DNA of 64,000 bases. Origin: an uncultured Arachnia sp. GTDB lineage: Bacteria > Actinomycetota > Actinomycetes > Propionibacteriales > Propionibacteriaceae. Positions 47,148-58,425 of the stretch are shown here, one piece after another. Location: assembly GCA_947499145.1 (NCBI GenBank), contig CANMNB010000003.1:248001-312000 (forward strand). The letters run 5' to 3'. Each line of letters starts with the position of its first letter. The first letter of the stretch is position 1. Both the position numbers and the translations under genes were made by a program. The notes beneath the pieces were generated by a model. The model had not been told where the DNA came from. It searched no databases and saw only the letters and a list, made by a program, of their open reading frames with translations.

Positions 47148-48395
47148 CTAGAGTCCCAGTCTCGTCACGTAGGCGTTGCGGAACCGGCCCTGCGGGTCCA
47201 GCCGGGCACGCAGCTCGCGGAAGTCCGACCACCGCGGGTAGCGGCCGGCGACCGTCGCGCCGCCCATCGTGAACACCTTGCCCCAGTGTGGGCGCGCAGT
47301 CTCCGGCAGCGCCGCCTCCAGCCTGGGCAGGAGTGCGCGGACGGCATCCTCATCGGGATGCCAGGTGAAGTGGAGCCCCACCGTGTCCGCGCCGTGGGCG
47401 GGCGAGAGCCACAGGTCATCGGCCGCCATGGTCCGGATCTCGCTGACGTAGAGCAGGGGTGCGATCTCCGTGGCCATGGCCGCCACCGCCTCGATGGCCC
47501 GGACGGCGTCCCCGCGCGGCACGAGGAACTCCGACTGCAGCTCGGCCCCGACGGACGGGGTGAACTCCAGGCGGAAGTGCGGCAGCCGGTCGAACCACGG
47601 CCCGAACTCCCCCAGCTGCGGCGTGCAGGGTTCCGGGTCGATCCCGGGGATGGGGTGACGCTTGCCGTCGGCCGCACGTCCACCCGCAGCAGCGATCGCC
47701 TCGACATCCATCTCGCCCGCCGACTTCACCCACACCTGGTTCACGGATTCTGGGTCCTGCCATGTCGTGAACAGGCTGACGCTGTCGCCGGCGCCCGTGA
47801 TGGCATCGAGATCCGCCAGCACCGTCTCCAGGTGCACGGCCTCGAAGACCCGTTGCGACACGGGCACGGCGGGCACGACGTCGAGCTGGACGTGCGTGAT
47901 CACCCCGAGGGAACCGAGTCCCACGACGGCGCCGTCGAAGTCGGCGTCGCCGCGCTCGAGTCGCACCAGCTCCCCGCCACCGTCGACGAGTTCGAGCGCC
48001 GATACCTGGGTGGCCAGCGACCCGATCCTGTCGCCGGAGCCGTGAGTGCCGGTCTGGACGGCTCCCGCCACGGAGATGTGAGGTAGGGAGGCCAGGTTGG
48101 TCAGGGCGACGCCCGCCTCCTCCAGCGCGGGTACCAGGTCTCCGTAGCGCAACCACGCGGGCACGCGGAACGTCGAGTCATCGACACGGACCGGGCCCTC
48201 GGACTGCAGGGAGGCAAGCGAGACCTGGACGCCCGTGGTGTCCGCGATGTCGTTGAAGCAGTGCCGCGACCCCACCACCCGCACCGCAGGCTCTGAACTC
48301 ACCAGCTCCTGGAGCTCCGCCACTGTCCGTGGCTCCGCCACCGCTTGGGCCCGGTAGGTGACGTTGCCGGCCCAGTTCCTCTTCACGTCACCCAT
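47148..48395 (-). CDS. FAD-dependent alditol oxidase-like protein
   Basis: A 415-residue VAO-family flavoprotein. RNWAGNVTYRAQ at the start and the PHISVAGAVQTGTHGSGDR block closely match alditol/xylitol oxidases (AldO). The His of GSRHCFNDIA corresponds to the residue covalently bound to FAD. D-arabinono-1,4-lactone oxidase is the other annotation given to this family. No signal peptide. ATG 48395 overlaps the tricorn gene by 8 nt. Confidence 0.82.
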   Translation of the reverse strand: MGDVKRNWAGNVTYRAQAVAEPRTVAELQELVSSEPAVRVVGSRHCFNDIADTTGVQVSLASLQSEGPVRVDDSTFRVPAWLRYGDLVPALEEAGVALTNLASLPHISVAGAVQTGTHGSGDRIGSLATQVSALELVDGGGELVRLERGDADFDGAVVGLGSLGVITHVQLDVVPAVPVSQRVFEAVHLETVLADLDAITGAGDSVSLFTTWQDPESVNQVWVKSAGEMDVEAIAAAGGRAADGKRHPIPGIDPEPCTPQLGEFGPWFDRLPHFRLEFTPSVGAELQSEFLVPRGDAVRAIEAVAAMATEIAPLLYVSEIRTMAADDLWLSPAHGADTVGLHFTWHPDEDAVRALLPRLEAALPETARPHWGKVFTMGGATVAGRYPRWSDFRELRARLDPQGRFRNAYVTRLGL

Positions 48396-51300
48396 CCTTG
48401 CGGCCTCCGCGCGGGGCCTCGAAGGCGGGCGGAGTCGATGCCGGCTTCCTCCCGAGGCGGTCCAGCGCCTCCTGGATCGCGACGTCCAGCTGCCGGTCGG
48501 AATCCGACTCCCAGTCGGCCGGGTCCAGGGCGACCTCGATGTCTGGGTCGGTGCCGTGGTTCTCCAGCCCGAAGCCGTGCTTGTCGAAGGCATGGGCGTA
48601 GCGGGGCTGGGTCACCTCCGTGCCGTCGACCAGCACGAACCGCCCGTCGATGCCGACGACGCCGCCCCAGCTGCGCTCCCCGATGACGGGCCCGAGGTCC
48701 AGGTTCTGCGCCGCACCCGTGACGATGTCGCCGTCGGACCCGGCATAGGAGTTCGTGACGAAGACCAGTGGGCCGCGCATGCCCTGGGTGGGGTAGGTGA
48801 AGGGTTCGTCGAAGTGCCGGCCGAACCCCCACCCGATCACCCTGCGAGCCAGTCGCTCGATGATGAGCTCGGAGGTGTGCCCGCCGGCGTTGTAGCGGAC
48901 GTCGACGACCACCGCCTCGCAGCGAGCCGCCTTCTCGATGAGCCGGTGGAACTCCGCCCAGCCCGGCGCGGTCATGTCCGGGACGTGGACATACCCGATC
49001 CGACCCTCGGACCGCTCGGCGACGTAGGCCGCGCGACCGGCGACCCACTCGTGGTAGCGCAGGCTTGCCTCGGAGGCCAGGGGGACGACGGCGACGCGAC
49101 GCTTCATCCGCCCGCGAACCAGCGTCAGTTCGACGACCTTCTCCGCCGACCCCTGGAGCAGGACACCGATGTCCGGCACCTCCGAGGTCGGTCGACCGTC
49201 CACGGCGACGATGACGTCTCCCTCCTCGGCAGCGACACCGGCCGCGCGCAGCGGCGAGCGGGCCGAAGGGTCCGACGACTCGCCGGGCAGGATTCGCTTG
49301 ATGACCACCTCACCCTTGGCGTTGCGTCCGAACTCGGCCCCCAGCCAACCCACGCGGGGCGCGTCGTCCCCGTGAGACGGCGGGGAGACATAGGCGTGGG
49401 ACGTGTTGAGCTCCCCGACCGTCTCCCACAGCACGTCCACCAGGTCGTCGTGGGTGGCAATCTCCTCGACCAACGGGCGGTAGGCCGCCGTCACGGCCAT
49501 CCAGTCGATGCCGTCCATGTCCTCGCGCCAGTAGTGGTCGCGCATGAGGCGGGCGTTCTCGTCGAACATCTGGCGCCACTCGTCGCGCGGGTTGACCACA
49601 CGCCGCAACCGGGTGAGGTCGACGGCGATCTTCGCGTCGTCCTCCTCCGCCTTGGCATCCGAGGCCTGGACCCACAGGTCGTCCCCGTTGCGCACCACGA
49701 GGTGCTTGCCGTCGCCGCTGACGCGTGCACGGTCGCAGGCCTCGACGACGACGACGAGCTTGCGCTTCGTGACGTCATAGTGCTCGATCGAGTCCTTCGC
49801 CTCGTCCCCGGAGACGCGGCCGTCACCGATCTCACCGGTGTAGGAGGATCGGCGGCGCCACAGAACGCCGTGGTGGGAGGTCTGCAGGTCGGTGTAGCGC
49901 CCGGACGGCACGGGGAGCGGGACCATGCGATCCTCCGCTCCGTCGAGGTCGAAGACAACCACCTCCGGCTTGCTCTCCTCCTCGCCCTTTGTCTCCTTGG
50001 CCTTCGGGTCGTCGGACTTGCCCTTCTCGTCGTCGTCCTCCCCGACGGCCCAACCGTCCGCCGAAGGGCCGAACGGCGCCGGGTCCTCCGCGCGCAGCGG
50101 GATCACGAACGGCCGCGTGGTGTTGGTGAACGACAGGTCGAAGGTGAGCTCGTCGTAGGTGGGATCGATCGTCCTGTTGGACAGGAAGTAGAGGAACTTC
50201 CCGTCCAGGCTGAAGGCCGGGGAGAAGTCGTTGAACTGGCCGCGGGTCAGCTCGAAGGCGGTGTTCTCGGTGAGGTCGTAGCCGACCAGGCGACCGAGGA
50301 GGCCCTCGTTGGCGATCGCCTCGCGCCACACCAGGTACCGGCCGTCGGGTGAGAACACCAGCCCGGTGGCCTCGCCGTTGGCGGAACGCCCCAGCCGCTT
50401 CACCGACCCACGAGCGACGTCGACGGCGTGGATGGCCCCGTCGTGGCTGGCCACGGCAACCCGGGTTCCCTCGGCGTCGGAGGCCAGCGCCAGGACGCGC
50501 CCGAGCTTGCCCTGGGCGAGGCGACGCGGGTCGCCGTCACCGTCGAGGGCCATGATCTCCAGGCAGTCCTCCCCCTCGGCGTCGGTGGCCCAGACGGCCT
50601 TGCCGGACGAGCCGAGGACCAGGGGCTCCCGGATCCGGACCCCGGGCAGGTCGCTGAGCGCCCGCGCCGGGCCGCCGCGGTGGGTGAGGTACCAGGCGGA
50701 GCCGCGCCAGTCGAGGACCGAGCCGTCCCCGCCGTGGTCGGGCCAGAAGGTTTCGAGTCGCTCGGTGGGGGACAACACCTCGGGTGCGGGGTCGGCCACT
50801 CCCAGAACCACGTCCAGGCGGCGCGGCCGGGCGTCGAGGTCATCGAGCACGAACAGCTGGCCGCGCGAGTGGTGGACGATGCGACTGCCGTCTGTGGTGG
50901 CATCACGCACATAGCCGTCCGCGAACGAGTGCCGTGTGTGCTGGCGCAGGTCAGTCCCGTCGGGGGCGACGGAGTACACCTGCGCCTGCTCGTCGGGGTT
51001 GCCGGGCAGGGCGGCCCCGAGGTCGGAGGTGAACAGGATGCGCTCCCCGTGCCACTGGGGCATGTGCAGGCTCGCCGCCTCGTCCGGCAGCAGCCGCTCC
51101 CACCGCTTGCGCTTGGCGTCCGAGACCCACGCGCGCACGGCCATGCCGCCGCGGTAGCGCTTCCAGCCTTCCGGGCCGCGGTAGTTGGGTGATGCCACGA
51201 CGACCCGGCCCTTCGGACCCACCGACGCGTCCATCGCCGGGCCCCACGGGAGACGCTCCACGTCGCCGTCGAGGGAGACCGAGTACAGGTGGGTCAGCGA

Positions 51301-51630
51301 CCAGGAGTGATCGGCGTGGTCGGAGGCCACGAGCACGTGCTCGTCGTCCAGCCAGCCCGAGACTCGCATGCGGCGCGCGCCGATCCAGGTCAAGCGTCGA
51401 CGCTGGCCGCTCAGTTCTATGACGTGGACGTCCTGGCCGCCGTGGATGCTGCTGATGAACGCGACCCGCTGCCCGTCCGGTGAGAAGCGCGGGGTGCGCG
51501 GCGGATGCTCGTCGGCGGTCAAGCGATGCGCCCGACCACCCTGGATGGTGGTGAGCCAGAGGTCGTCGGCAGCGACGAACACGACGTTGTCGCCGTGGAT
51601 GTGGGGGTACCTGAGATAGCCGCGCGTCAT
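48388..51630 (-). CDS. Tricorn-type S41 protease
   Basis: A 1080-residue protease. The first ~680 residues form beta-propeller repeats ([30 protein letters not shown] and others) that gate substrates. A core domain with SHAYVSPP holds the catalytic His. A PDZ domain follows (~residues 770-850), then the S41 fold with [16 protein letters not shown] as nucleophile region. It should degrade peptides released by proteasome- or Clp-type machines, which fits the clpX-clpP genes next door. ATG 51630 was preferred over a start 27 nt upstream. Confidence 0.9.
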   Translation of the reverse strand: MTRGYLRYPHIHGDNVVFVAADDLWLTTIQGGRAHRLTADEHPPRTPRFSPDGQRVAFISSIHGGQDVHVIELSGQRRRLTWIGARRMRVSGWLDDEHVLVASDHADHSWSLTHLYSVSLDGDVERLPWGPAMDASVGPKGRVVVASPNYRGPEGWKRYRGGMAVRAWVSDAKRKRWERLLPDEAASLHMPQWHGERILFTSDLGAALPGNPDEQAQVYSVAPDGTDLRQHTRHSFADGYVRDATTDGSRIVHHSRGQLFVLDDLDARPRRLDVVLGVADPAPEVLSPTERLETFWPDHGGDGSVLDWRGSAWYLTHRGGPARALSDLPGVRIREPLVLGSSGKAVWATDAEGEDCLEIMALDGDGDPRRLAQGKLGRVLALASDAEGTRVAVASHDGAIHAVDVARGSVKRLGRSANGEATGLVFSPDGRYLVWREAIANEGLLGRLVGYDLTENTAFELTRGQFNDFSPAFSLDGKFLYFLSNRTIDPTYDELTFDLSFTNTTRPFVIPLRAEDPAPFGPSADGWAVGEDDDEKGKSDDPKAKETKGEEESKPEVVVFDLDGAEDRMVPLPVPSGRYTDLQTSHHGVLWRRRSSYTGEIGDGRVSGDEAKDSIEHYDVTKRKLVVVVEACDRARVSGDGKHLVVRNGDDLWVQASDAKAEEDDAKIAVDLTRLRRVVNPRDEWRQMFDENARLMRDHYWREDMDGIDWMAVTAAYRPLVEEIATHDDLVDVLWETVGELNTSHAYVSPPSHGDDAPRVGWLGAEFGRNAKGEVVIKRILPGESSDPSARSPLRAAGVAAEEGDVIVAVDGRPTSEVPDIGVLLQGSAEKVVELTLVRGRMKRRVAVVPLASEASLRYHEWVAGRAAYVAERSEGRIGYVHVPDMTAPGWAEFHRLIEKAARCEAVVVDVRYNAGGHTSELIIERLARRVIGWGFGRHFDEPFTYPTQGMRGPLVFVTNSYAGSDGDIVTGAAQNLDLGPVIGERSWGGVVGIDGRFVLVDGTEVTQPRYAHAFDKHGFGLENHGTDPDIEVALDPADWESDSDRQLDVAIQEALDRLGRKPASTPPAFEAPRGGRKDG

Positions 51631-51657
51631 GCGCCCAAACCTACCCCGCGAGGGCAC

Positions 51658-52941
51658 TCAGGCGGACAGGTCCCGACGCCGGGCCATCTTGGCTCGAGGG
51701 ACGATCTCAGGCTTTTCCGCGCCGGCGACCGCATCCTCCGTCACGACCACGAGCGCCGCGTCGTCCGACGACGGGACGTCGAACATGACGTCGAGCAGGA
51801 GCTCCTCCAGGATGGCTCGCAGACCACGGGCGCCGGTCCCCCGCTCCAGCGCTTGGTCCGCGATGGCCTCAATGGCCTCGTCGGTGAACTCGAGCCGCAC
51901 GCCGTCGAGTTCAAAGAGCTTGGCGAACTGTTTGGTGAGAGCGTTCTTGGGCTCGACCAGGATCCTGACCAGGGCGTCGCGGTCCAGTTGCGAGACGCTG
52001 GAGATCATGGGGAGGCGTCCGATGAACTCCGGGATCAGACCGTACTTGTGCAGGTCCTCTGGTCGCACCTTGGCGAACGGGTCCGTGATCTCGGGCTTCT
52101 TCTCGACGCCCTTGCTGAATCCCAGCGGCCGCTTGCCCATGCGGGCGTTGATGATTTCCTCGAGGCCGGAGAAGGCACCGCCAACGATGAAGAGGATCTT
52201 GGTGGTGTCGATCTGCAGGAACTCCTGGTGTGGGTGCTTGCGGCCACCCTGCGGCGGTACGGAGGCCACCGTGCCCTCGAGGATCTTCAGCAGTGCCTGC
52301 TGGACGCCCTCGCCCGAGACGTCACGGGTGATGGAGGGGTTCTCTGACTTCCGCGCGACCTTGTCGATCTCGTCGATGTAGATGATGCCGGTCTCGGCCT
52401 TCTTGATGTCGAAGTCCGCGGCCTGGATGAGCTTGAGCAGGATGTTCTCGACGTCCTCGCCCACGTAGCCGGCCTCGGTCAGTGCGGTGGCGTCCGCCAT
52501 GGCGAACGGCACGTCCAGCATCCTCGCGAGAGTCTGGGCGAGATAGGTCTTACCGCACCCGGTGGGTCCGATGAGCAGGATGTTGGACTTGGCGACGTCG
52601 ACATGTTCGTGGTCGGCTCCGGCCCGGGCTGGGGCCTGCGACTCCGACTGGACCCGCTTGTAATGGTTGTACACGGCGACACTGAGTGCCTTCTTTGCCG
52701 CGTCCTGACCGATGACGTACGTGTCGAGGAAGTCCCGGATCTGGTGGGGGGTGGGCAGTTCCTCGGCGAGGCCGGCCGCCCCCTCCTCGGGGAACTCCTC
52801 CTCGATGATCTCGTTGCACAGCGCGATGCACTCGTCGCAGATGTAGACGCCGGGGCCGGCGATCAGCTTCTTGACCTGCTTCTGGCTCTTGCCGCAGAAG
52901 TTGCATTTGAAGAGCTCGCTCGATTCTCCGATGCGTGCCAC
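51658..52941 (-). CDS. clpX: ATP-dependent Clp protease ATP-binding subunit ClpX
   Basis: A 427-residue AAA+ unfoldase. The zinc-binding domain has [11 protein letters not shown] and CDECIALC. Walker A is [12 protein letters not shown], Walker [11 protein letters not shown], and the C-terminal sensor domain ends with an Arg-rich tail. GTG 52941 gives the family N-terminus VARIGES and has GAGGAGG at good distance. GTG 52950 would lie inside that ribosome site. clpP2 lies 110 bp upstream on the same strand. Confidence 0.96.
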   Translation of the reverse strand: MARIGESSELFKCNFCGKSQKQVKKLIAGPGVYICDECIALCNEIIEEEFPEEGAAGLAEELPTPHQIRDFLDTYVIGQDAAKKALSVAVYNHYKRVQSESQAPARAGADHEHVDVAKSNILLIGPTGCGKTYLAQTLARMLDVPFAMADATALTEAGYVGEDVENILLKLIQAADFDIKKAETGIIYIDEIDKVARKSENPSITRDVSGEGVQQALLKILEGTVASVPPQGGRKHPHQEFLQIDTTKILFIVGGAFSGLEEIINARMGKRPLGFSKGVEKKPEITDPFAKVRPEDLHKYGLIPEFIGRLPMISSVSQLDRDALVRILVEPKNALTKQFAKLFELDGVRLEFTDEAIEAIADQALERGTGARGLRAILEELLLDVMFDVPSSDDAALVVVTEDAVAGAEKPEIVPRAKMARRRDLSA

Positions 52942-53050
52942 GTCGTCCACCTCCTCACGCCCCTGGGGCGATGCATCACGGGGTCGAAATCCACACTACC
53001 TGCCCGGGTGCCACGCAGTGCCGCAACACCCGGACGAGGCTAGCTGTGGA

Positions 53051-53694
<644 letters not shown>

Positions 53695-53695
<1 letters not shown>

Positions 53696-54318
53696 CACTG
53701 GTTCGGGCCCTCCGTCTTGATCTGGGACGCACGCTCGTAGACGTGGTCGATGAAGCCGTACTCGAGCGCCTGCTCGGCGGTGAACCAGCGGTCGCGGTCC
53801 GAGTCCGCCTCGATCTGCTCGATCGTCTGGCCCGTGTGCTGGGCGATGAGGTTCGCCATCGTCTTCTTGATGTGGAGCGACTGCTCGGCCTGGATGCGGA
53901 TGTCAGACGCGGTGCCGCCGAGACCGCCCGAGGGCTGGTGCATCATGATGCGGCTGTGCGGCAGCGCGAACCGCTTGCCCGGGGTGCCGGCCGAGAGCAG
54001 GAACTGCCCCATCGACGCCGCGAGTCCCATGGCAACGGTGGCGACGTCGTTGCTGATCCACTGCATGGTGTCGAAGATGGCCATGCCGGAGTCGACGGAG
54101 CCGCCCGGGGAGTTGATGTAGAGGTAGATGTCCTTGTGGGGGTCCTCGGCGTTGAGCAGCAGCATCTGCGCGCAGATCGCGTTGGCGTTCTCGTCGCGCA
54201 CCTCCGAACCGAGGAAGATGATCCGGTTCGCCAGGAGGGCGGAGTAGACGTTGTCGTTCAGGCCGAGGCCAGCGGCACTGGGGCCGGCCATGGTCGGTGG
54301 TTGTAGCTTCTCGGTCAC
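53695..54318 (-). CDS. clpP1: ClpP1 proteolytic subunit
   Basis: A 207-residue subunit with Ser in [14 protein letters not shown] and His in [26 protein letters not shown] marks the ClpP1 type. The start is GTG 54318, read directly downstream of a TAGGTT hexamer with a 7-nt gap. An internal ATG at 54291 is a possible alternative. The N-terminal propeptide (about 20 residues) is present. Confidence 0.94.
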
Positions 54319-54331
54319 GGCCCCCAACCTA
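54319..54331 (-). promoter_or_regulatory. Leaderless promoter of clpP1-clpP2
   Basis: TAGGTT on the minus strand (54331-54326), 7-nt gap, then GTG 54318. No ribosome site. No ClgR-type operator was recognised in the ~65 bp up to the AI-2E stop. Confidence 0.55.
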
Positions 54332-54395
54332 CCGGGTCCGGGGATGAACCCAAGGGGCAACACCACATGTTCGCGCTGCGGGGAATCGATCCCGG

Positions 54396-55487
54396 TCAGT
54401 CCGCTCGGTCCAGGGCCAGCGCCTTGCGAGGATTGGAGGAGATGAGGGCATTGAGCCATCGCATGCGCGGGTCGCTGTCGATCAGCATCGCCTTGATCAT
54501 GAGCGTGAACGGCAGCGCGATGAGGGCCCCCAGCCCCCCGAAGACCGCGGTCCACAGCAACAGCGAGATGAAGGAGACCGTGGGGGTGATGCCGACGGCG
54601 TCGCCAGTGAATTTCGGCTGGATGATCGACTGGATCACGAAGTTGAGGACGCTGTAGGCGATCACGACGACCAGGGCCGTCACCGGACCGTTCTCCACGA
54701 GTGCGAGAAGGGCTGGGGGGACGAGGCCGATGACGAAGCCGACGTTCGGGATGTAGTTGGTGATGAAGCTCAGCACGGCCCACACCAGCGGGAGCGGGAC
54801 TCCGAGCAGAAGGAGCACGGCGCCGTCGAGCACGGCCACGACCAGGCCGAAGATGGTGGTGACCATCCAGTACCTCCGGATGCCCAGCACGAAGGCCCGG
54901 ACGGAGTCACCGAGCCCCGGCTGGAGGCGACCGGCGATCCGGAACCGCTCCCCCATGCTCGGCAGGTCCATCACCATGAACACCATCGCCACGAGCACCA
55001 CCATGGTGAGGGCCGTCGCCCCTGACGCACGCGAGGCGATGTCCCCGACGACGGAGAGGATGCTCCCCGGCGAGATGCCACGAAGCTGCTCCAGCAGCGC
55101 GGCTTGGTCGAAGCCGAACCGGGCCAAGTAGTCGATGGTGGAGGTGTAGAGGGCGGTGAACTGAGGCCCGTAGTCCCGCAGCGCGTCGACCATCGACGTC
55201 ACCGACCAGACCACCGCCACGGCACCCAGGACCAGCACGAGGAGGACCGTCAATCCGGCGGCCGTCGCCGACAACCAGCGCGGCACGCCCTGGCGGGCGA
55301 GCCAGCTGTGGACCGGATAGGCGGTGATGAGCAGGTTCACGCCGAGGAAGAGAGGGGCGACGATGGCGCTGAAGTCGCGGAGCAACCAAAGTGAGACGGC
55401 GATCGCAGCCAGTACCAGTGCCACCTTCGCCAGCATCGGGGCGCCGCCCTCGTCGCGGCGTGGGCCTGCCGCCGTCTGCTCATCCAT
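54396..55487 (-). CDS. AI-2E family transporter (PF01594)
   Basis: A 363-residue membrane protein of the UPF0118/AI-2E group with about eight helices. [24 protein letters not shown] is the family's central signature. Members include autoinducer-2 exporters and Na+/H+ antiporters. The specific role cannot be read here. It lies between tig and clpP1 on the same strand, with a strong hairpin after tig. Confidence 0.85.
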   Translation of the reverse strand: MDEQTAAGPRRDEGGAPMLAKVALVLAAIAVSLWLLRDFSAIVAPLFLGVNLLITAYPVHSWLARQGVPRWLSATAAGLTVLLVLVLGAVAVVWSVTSMVDALRDYGPQFTALYTSTIDYLARFGFDQAALLEQLRGISPGSILSVVGDIASRASGATALTMVVLVAMVFMVMDLPSMGERFRIAGRLQPGLGDSVRAFVLGIRRYWMVTTIFGLVVAVLDGAVLLLLGVPLPLVWAVLSFITNYIPNVGFVIGLVPPALLALVENGPVTALVVVIAYSVLNFVIQSIIQPKFTGDAVGITPTVSFISLLLWTAVFGGLGALIALPFTLMIKAMLIDSDPRMRWLNALISSNPRKALALDRAD

Positions 55488-55541
55488 CAGTGGTCTCCCT
55501 CCGCGGTATCGCGCCGTAGCCGAGTGTAGTGGCCGGACCTG

Positions 55542-55579
55542 GGACGACGCCGCGGGGCAGTGCCGCCGCGGCGTCGTCC
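55542..55579 (-). terminator. Strong hairpin terminator after tig
   Basis: Arms 55542-55555 and 55566-55579 pair over 14 bp without mismatch around a 10-nt loop that can itself form GGC/GCC. No U-run, as usual in this genome. It lies 23 bp after the tig stop. Confidence 0.8.
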
Positions 55580-55601
55580 AGTGGGTCTGCTGTGCGGGAG
55601 A

Positions 55602-57035
55602 TCAGGCCTTCTCGTCCGCCTGCGAGTCCTCGGCCACCGCGGCGTCGCCCTCGACTGCGTCCGCATCAACGTCGGCCGTGGCCTCGACGTCATCACCGGA
55701 CTCCTCGGCCGCGACCTCGGGGAACTCCACGACGTTGCCGTCGCTGTCCTTGACGGTGGCAGCGGCGCACATGGCGGCCAGGGCCTTGCTGCGACGGATC
55801 TCCTGCATCCAGTCGCCCATGTGGTTGTGCTCCATCATGTGGTTGATCTCGTCCTGCGGCGAGGTGCGGTTCTCCTGCGCCTTGCGGAAGATGAGCTCCG
55901 TGAGCTCCTGCTGGGAGACACCGACCTCGTGCTCGTCGGCGTACTTGTCCAGGAGGATCTGGGCGCGGACGGCCTGCTCCGAGCGCTCGTCGATGCCCTT
56001 CCAGAACTCCTCCTCGGTCTCCGCGTCCTCATCGTCGGCGTTCTCGAGGTACTGGTCCACCGTCAGGCCGGCCTGGGCCAGCTGGTTGGTGATCTGCTTG
56101 CGGCGGGCCTCGAGCTCGGCGGCCAGCACACCCTCCGGAACGCTGAACTCGGCACGCTCAATTGCGACCTCGAGGACCTTGTCGCGGGCCTCGGCCAGCT
56201 GCTCGGCCTTGCCCTGCTCCTCCGCGGCGCGCCTGAGGTCGGCCATCATCTCGTCGACGGTGTCGAACTCGGAGATCATCTGGGCGAACTCGTCGTCAAC
56301 CTCGGGGAGCTCCTGCTCGGAGACCTTGGTGACAGTGACCTCGATCTCGGCCTCCTCGTCGCGGTGGGCCCCGCCCACGAGCTTCGAGGTGAACGTCTTG
56401 GAATCGCCGGCCTTGAGGCCGATGACGGCCTCGTCCAGGCCCTCGAGCATGCCGCGCTCGTCGCCGATCTTGTAGGTGACGCCCGTGGCGTTGCCCTCCT
56501 CGAGGGTGGTGCCGTCCTGCGACGCGACGAGGTCGATGGTGACGACGTCGCCCTCGCGGGCCTCGCGCTCCACGTCGGTGTTGGTGGCGAAGCGCCGCCG
56601 GAGCATCTCGACACGCTCGTTGACGGCTTCGTCGGTGGCCTCGACGGGCTCCACCTCCGCCTCAACGGTGGAGAAGTCAGGCAGGTCGAATTCGGGACGC
56701 ACGTCCACCTCGGCGGTGAACTCGACCAGGTCGTTGTCCTCGAGCTTGGTCACGTCGACCTCGGGCTGACCCATGGGGCGCACCTCGTTCTCGGCCAACG
56801 CCTTCTGGTAGGCCTCGGGCAGTGCCTCGTTGATGGCCTCCTGCAGGACGACGCCGCGGCCGAAGCGCTGGTCGATGACGGCAGCCGGCACCTTGCCCTT
56901 GCGGAATCCGGGGATGTTGACCTGCTGGGCGATTTCCTTGTACGCCTTGTCCAGGTACGGCTTCAGATCGGCGAACGGGATCTCGACGGTGAGCTTGACC
57001 CGGGTCGGGCTGAGCTTGTCTACGGTGCTGGGCAC
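55602..57035 (-). CDS. tig: Trigger factor
   Basis: A 477-residue ribosome-bound chaperone and prolyl isomerase. The N-terminal ribosome-binding domain has GFRKGKVP (signature loop) and the FKBP-like domain has GDVVTIDLVA. The C-terminal helical arms are present, followed by an acidic tail. GTG 57035 follows AGGAGACC at suitable distance. A TAGGAT hexamer at 57077-57072 gives a ~30-nt leader. It completes the tig-clpP-clpX quality-control block. Confidence 0.96.
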   Translation of the reverse strand: MPSTVDKLSPTRVKLTVEIPFADLKPYLDKAYKEIAQQVNIPGFRKGKVPAAVIDQRFGRGVVLQEAINEALPEAYQKALAENEVRPMGQPEVDVTKLEDNDLVEFTAEVDVRPEFDLPDFSTVEAEVEPVEATDEAVNERVEMLRRRFATNTDVEREAREGDVVTIDLVASQDGTTLEEGNATGVTYKIGDERGMLEGLDEAVIGLKAGDSKTFTSKLVGGAHRDEEAEIEVTVTKVSEQELPEVDDEFAQMISEFDTVDEMMADLRRAAEEQGKAEQLAEARDKVLEVAIERAEFSVPEGVLAAELEARRKQITNQLAQAGLTVDQYLENADDEDAETEEEFWKGIDERSEQAVRAQILLDKYADEHEVGVSQQELTELIFRKAQENRTSPQDEINHMMEHNHMGDWMQEIRRSKALAAMCAAATVKDSDGNVVEFPEVAAEESGDDVEATADVDADAVEGDAAVAEDSQADEKA

Positions 57036-57071
57036 GAGAGTGGTCTCCTGATTGAATCGGTTGTCCGCATC

Positions 57072-57077
57072 ATCCTA
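57072..57077 (-). promoter_or_regulatory. TAGGAT -10 element of tig
   Basis: TAGGAT on the minus strand 36 bp before the tig GTG, which has its own ribosome site. This is a leadered use of the same hexamer. Confidence 0.45.
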
Positions 57078-57130
57078 GCGACGCCGCGCCACGTCCTCGA
57101 AATCACGCGGCACCCCGCCGACCCCATGGA

Positions 57131-57160
57131 TTGGTCCCCCACAGGCAACCTTTGTATGAT
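57131..57160 (+). promoter_or_regulatory. Promoter of tRNA-Gly
   Basis: TTGGTC (57131-57136) and TATGAT (57155-57160), spacer 18 bp, lie 13 bp before the tRNA 5' end. It is back-to-back with the tig promoter. Confidence 0.65.
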
Positions 57161-57173
57161 GGGCGGCGGTTCT

Positions 57174-57244
57174 GCGGATGTAGCTCAATGGTAGAGCCCC
57201 AGTCTTCCAAACTGGCTACGCGGGTTCGATTCCCGTCATCCGCT
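57174..57244 (+). tRNA. tRNA-Gly(TCC)
   Basis: A 71-nt cloverleaf: acceptor GCGGATG/CATCCGC, anticodon stem CCAGT/ACTGG with loop CTTCCAA (anticodon TCC), T arm CGGGTTCGATTCCCG, discriminator T. CCA is not encoded. A truncated tyrosine integrase follows, so it is a likely integration site. Confidence 0.97.
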
Positions 57245-57250
57245 CTTTGG

Positions 57251-57285
57251 CCCCCAGCAGCCCAAGCTGACTGGGGGTTTTCCCT
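57251..57285 (+). terminator. Terminator after tRNA-Gly
   Basis: CCCCCAG (57251-57257) pairs with CTGGGGG (57271-57277) and is followed by TTTTCCCTT. The T-run makes this the most classical intrinsic terminator in the window. Confidence 0.8.
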
Positions 57286-57343
57286 TGTCAGAGATGGTTT
57301 CGGCTCTGACGGCACTCCGCACGAACACGCATAGATGTGCTTG

Positions 57344-57372
57344 AAGTGGCACAGAAATGGTACTAAAGTACC
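57344..57372 (+). repeat. Repeat cluster before the integrase fragment
   Basis: AAGTGGCAC (57344-57352) and AAATGGTAC (57355-57363) are imperfect direct repeats 11 bp apart. They are followed by the palindrome GGTACT-AA-AGTACC (57359-57372). They look like integrase arm sites or an operator. Confidence 0.4.
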
Positions 57373-57411
57373 GCAGCAGAATCACGAATTGGACCCACCG
57401 GAGGGCCGCTG

Positions 57412-58044
57412 ATGCCGGGCAAGCAAGAGTTGGCTCGAGGGATCTCCCGAGTGCGGTCGCGGCGCGGAGGCAGGGACATCACCCTCTACCAGGTTCGCGT
57501 CACCTGGGAGGGGCGCCGCGAACTCGTTGGCCGCTTCGACACTCTCACCGACGCCCGCGTCGCCGCAGACCTCGCCCGAGCCGACGTCATCCGTGGCGTC
57601 TTCGTTCCGCCACGCGTGCTCCGGCGCGAAGCGGTGGCGCGCGTGAGAGCGGCCCAGGAGAAGCGGCAACGCGAACGCCTGACGGTGGAGGAACTCGCGG
57701 AACTATGGCTGGCCCACGTCCAGCGGATGGGCGGTAAGGACAGCACCATCTACAGCTACCGACGACGCCTCGAGAAACACGTCCAGCCACGGTTCGGAGC
57801 AACGCCCGCAGCCGAGGTGACGCCCAACGCCGTCGAACTCTGGTTCAACGAACTCAACACCGCAAGCGGCAACGGCGTCAGCCGAGGGGCCTACATGGCG
57901 CTCTCATCCATGTTCAACTACGCGGTGGGCAAGGCCAAGGGACAGAACGCCAGCTTCGCGGCACTAAGCGAGCAAGAGCCCCCATGTCCGGGATGCTCGC
58001 AAGCACCAGGAGCGTTCCTACGCCAGCTGGCCCACCAACGCTAG
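57412..58044 (+). pseudogene. Tyrosine integrase, truncated (catalytic domain missing)
   Basis: A 210-residue frame starting at ATG 57412 after CGGAGGG. Residues ~10-75 resemble the N-terminal arm-binding/AP2-like domain (ITLYQVRVTWEGRRELVGRF) and ~85-185 the core-binding domain (LTVEELAELWLAHV ... YRRRLEKHVQPRFG). After VGKAKG the frame turns into unrelated residues and stops. None of the R-H-R-Y catalytic domain is found in any frame downstream. It is the remnant of an element integrated at tRNA-Gly. Confidence 0.8.
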
Positions 58045-58425
58045 AGGCCACACCGCCGCCATCAAGGTCGAGAGCGTTGAGGCATCCGGGTTCCCCGACG
58101 AACAGGGGTACAGCACCGACAGCCCTCGCTGCGAGGCACTTCGCATCATGCATCTTCGCCCTCAGGATCGCCTGAGGCAGCAAGCCGGTCGGGTAGCCGG
58201 CAAGTGACCCGCCAGAGAACAAACCCAACACCTCTTCGGAGAGTCCGAGATCATTCCTGATCTCGGCCAGCGTCGATCCCTAGGCATACCGAGGCAACCA
58301 GGTAAGCCGGCTTTCGAGACGGCGCCCTCCGGAATCTCTTGCGATCCGCTGAGATCAACTGGTCCTCGCGTGCTTCGCGTTGTCGGGCCCCGTCAGAGGC
58401 GCACATAGCCAGTGAAGAGGGAGGA
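58045..58425. other. Non-coding or degraded stretch after the integrase fragment
   Basis: About 380 bp with no convincing gene. A forward frame ends at 58206 (…QQAGRVAGK) but has no good start or family match. The stretch probably represents a deletion scar of the mobile element. Nothing else was seen in it. Confidence 0.5.

Noticed and set aside
57984-58206. Forward frames after the integrase fragment as a separate gene
   Set aside because: They lack start signals and family resemblance and lie in a probable deletion scar. They are described only as degraded sequence.
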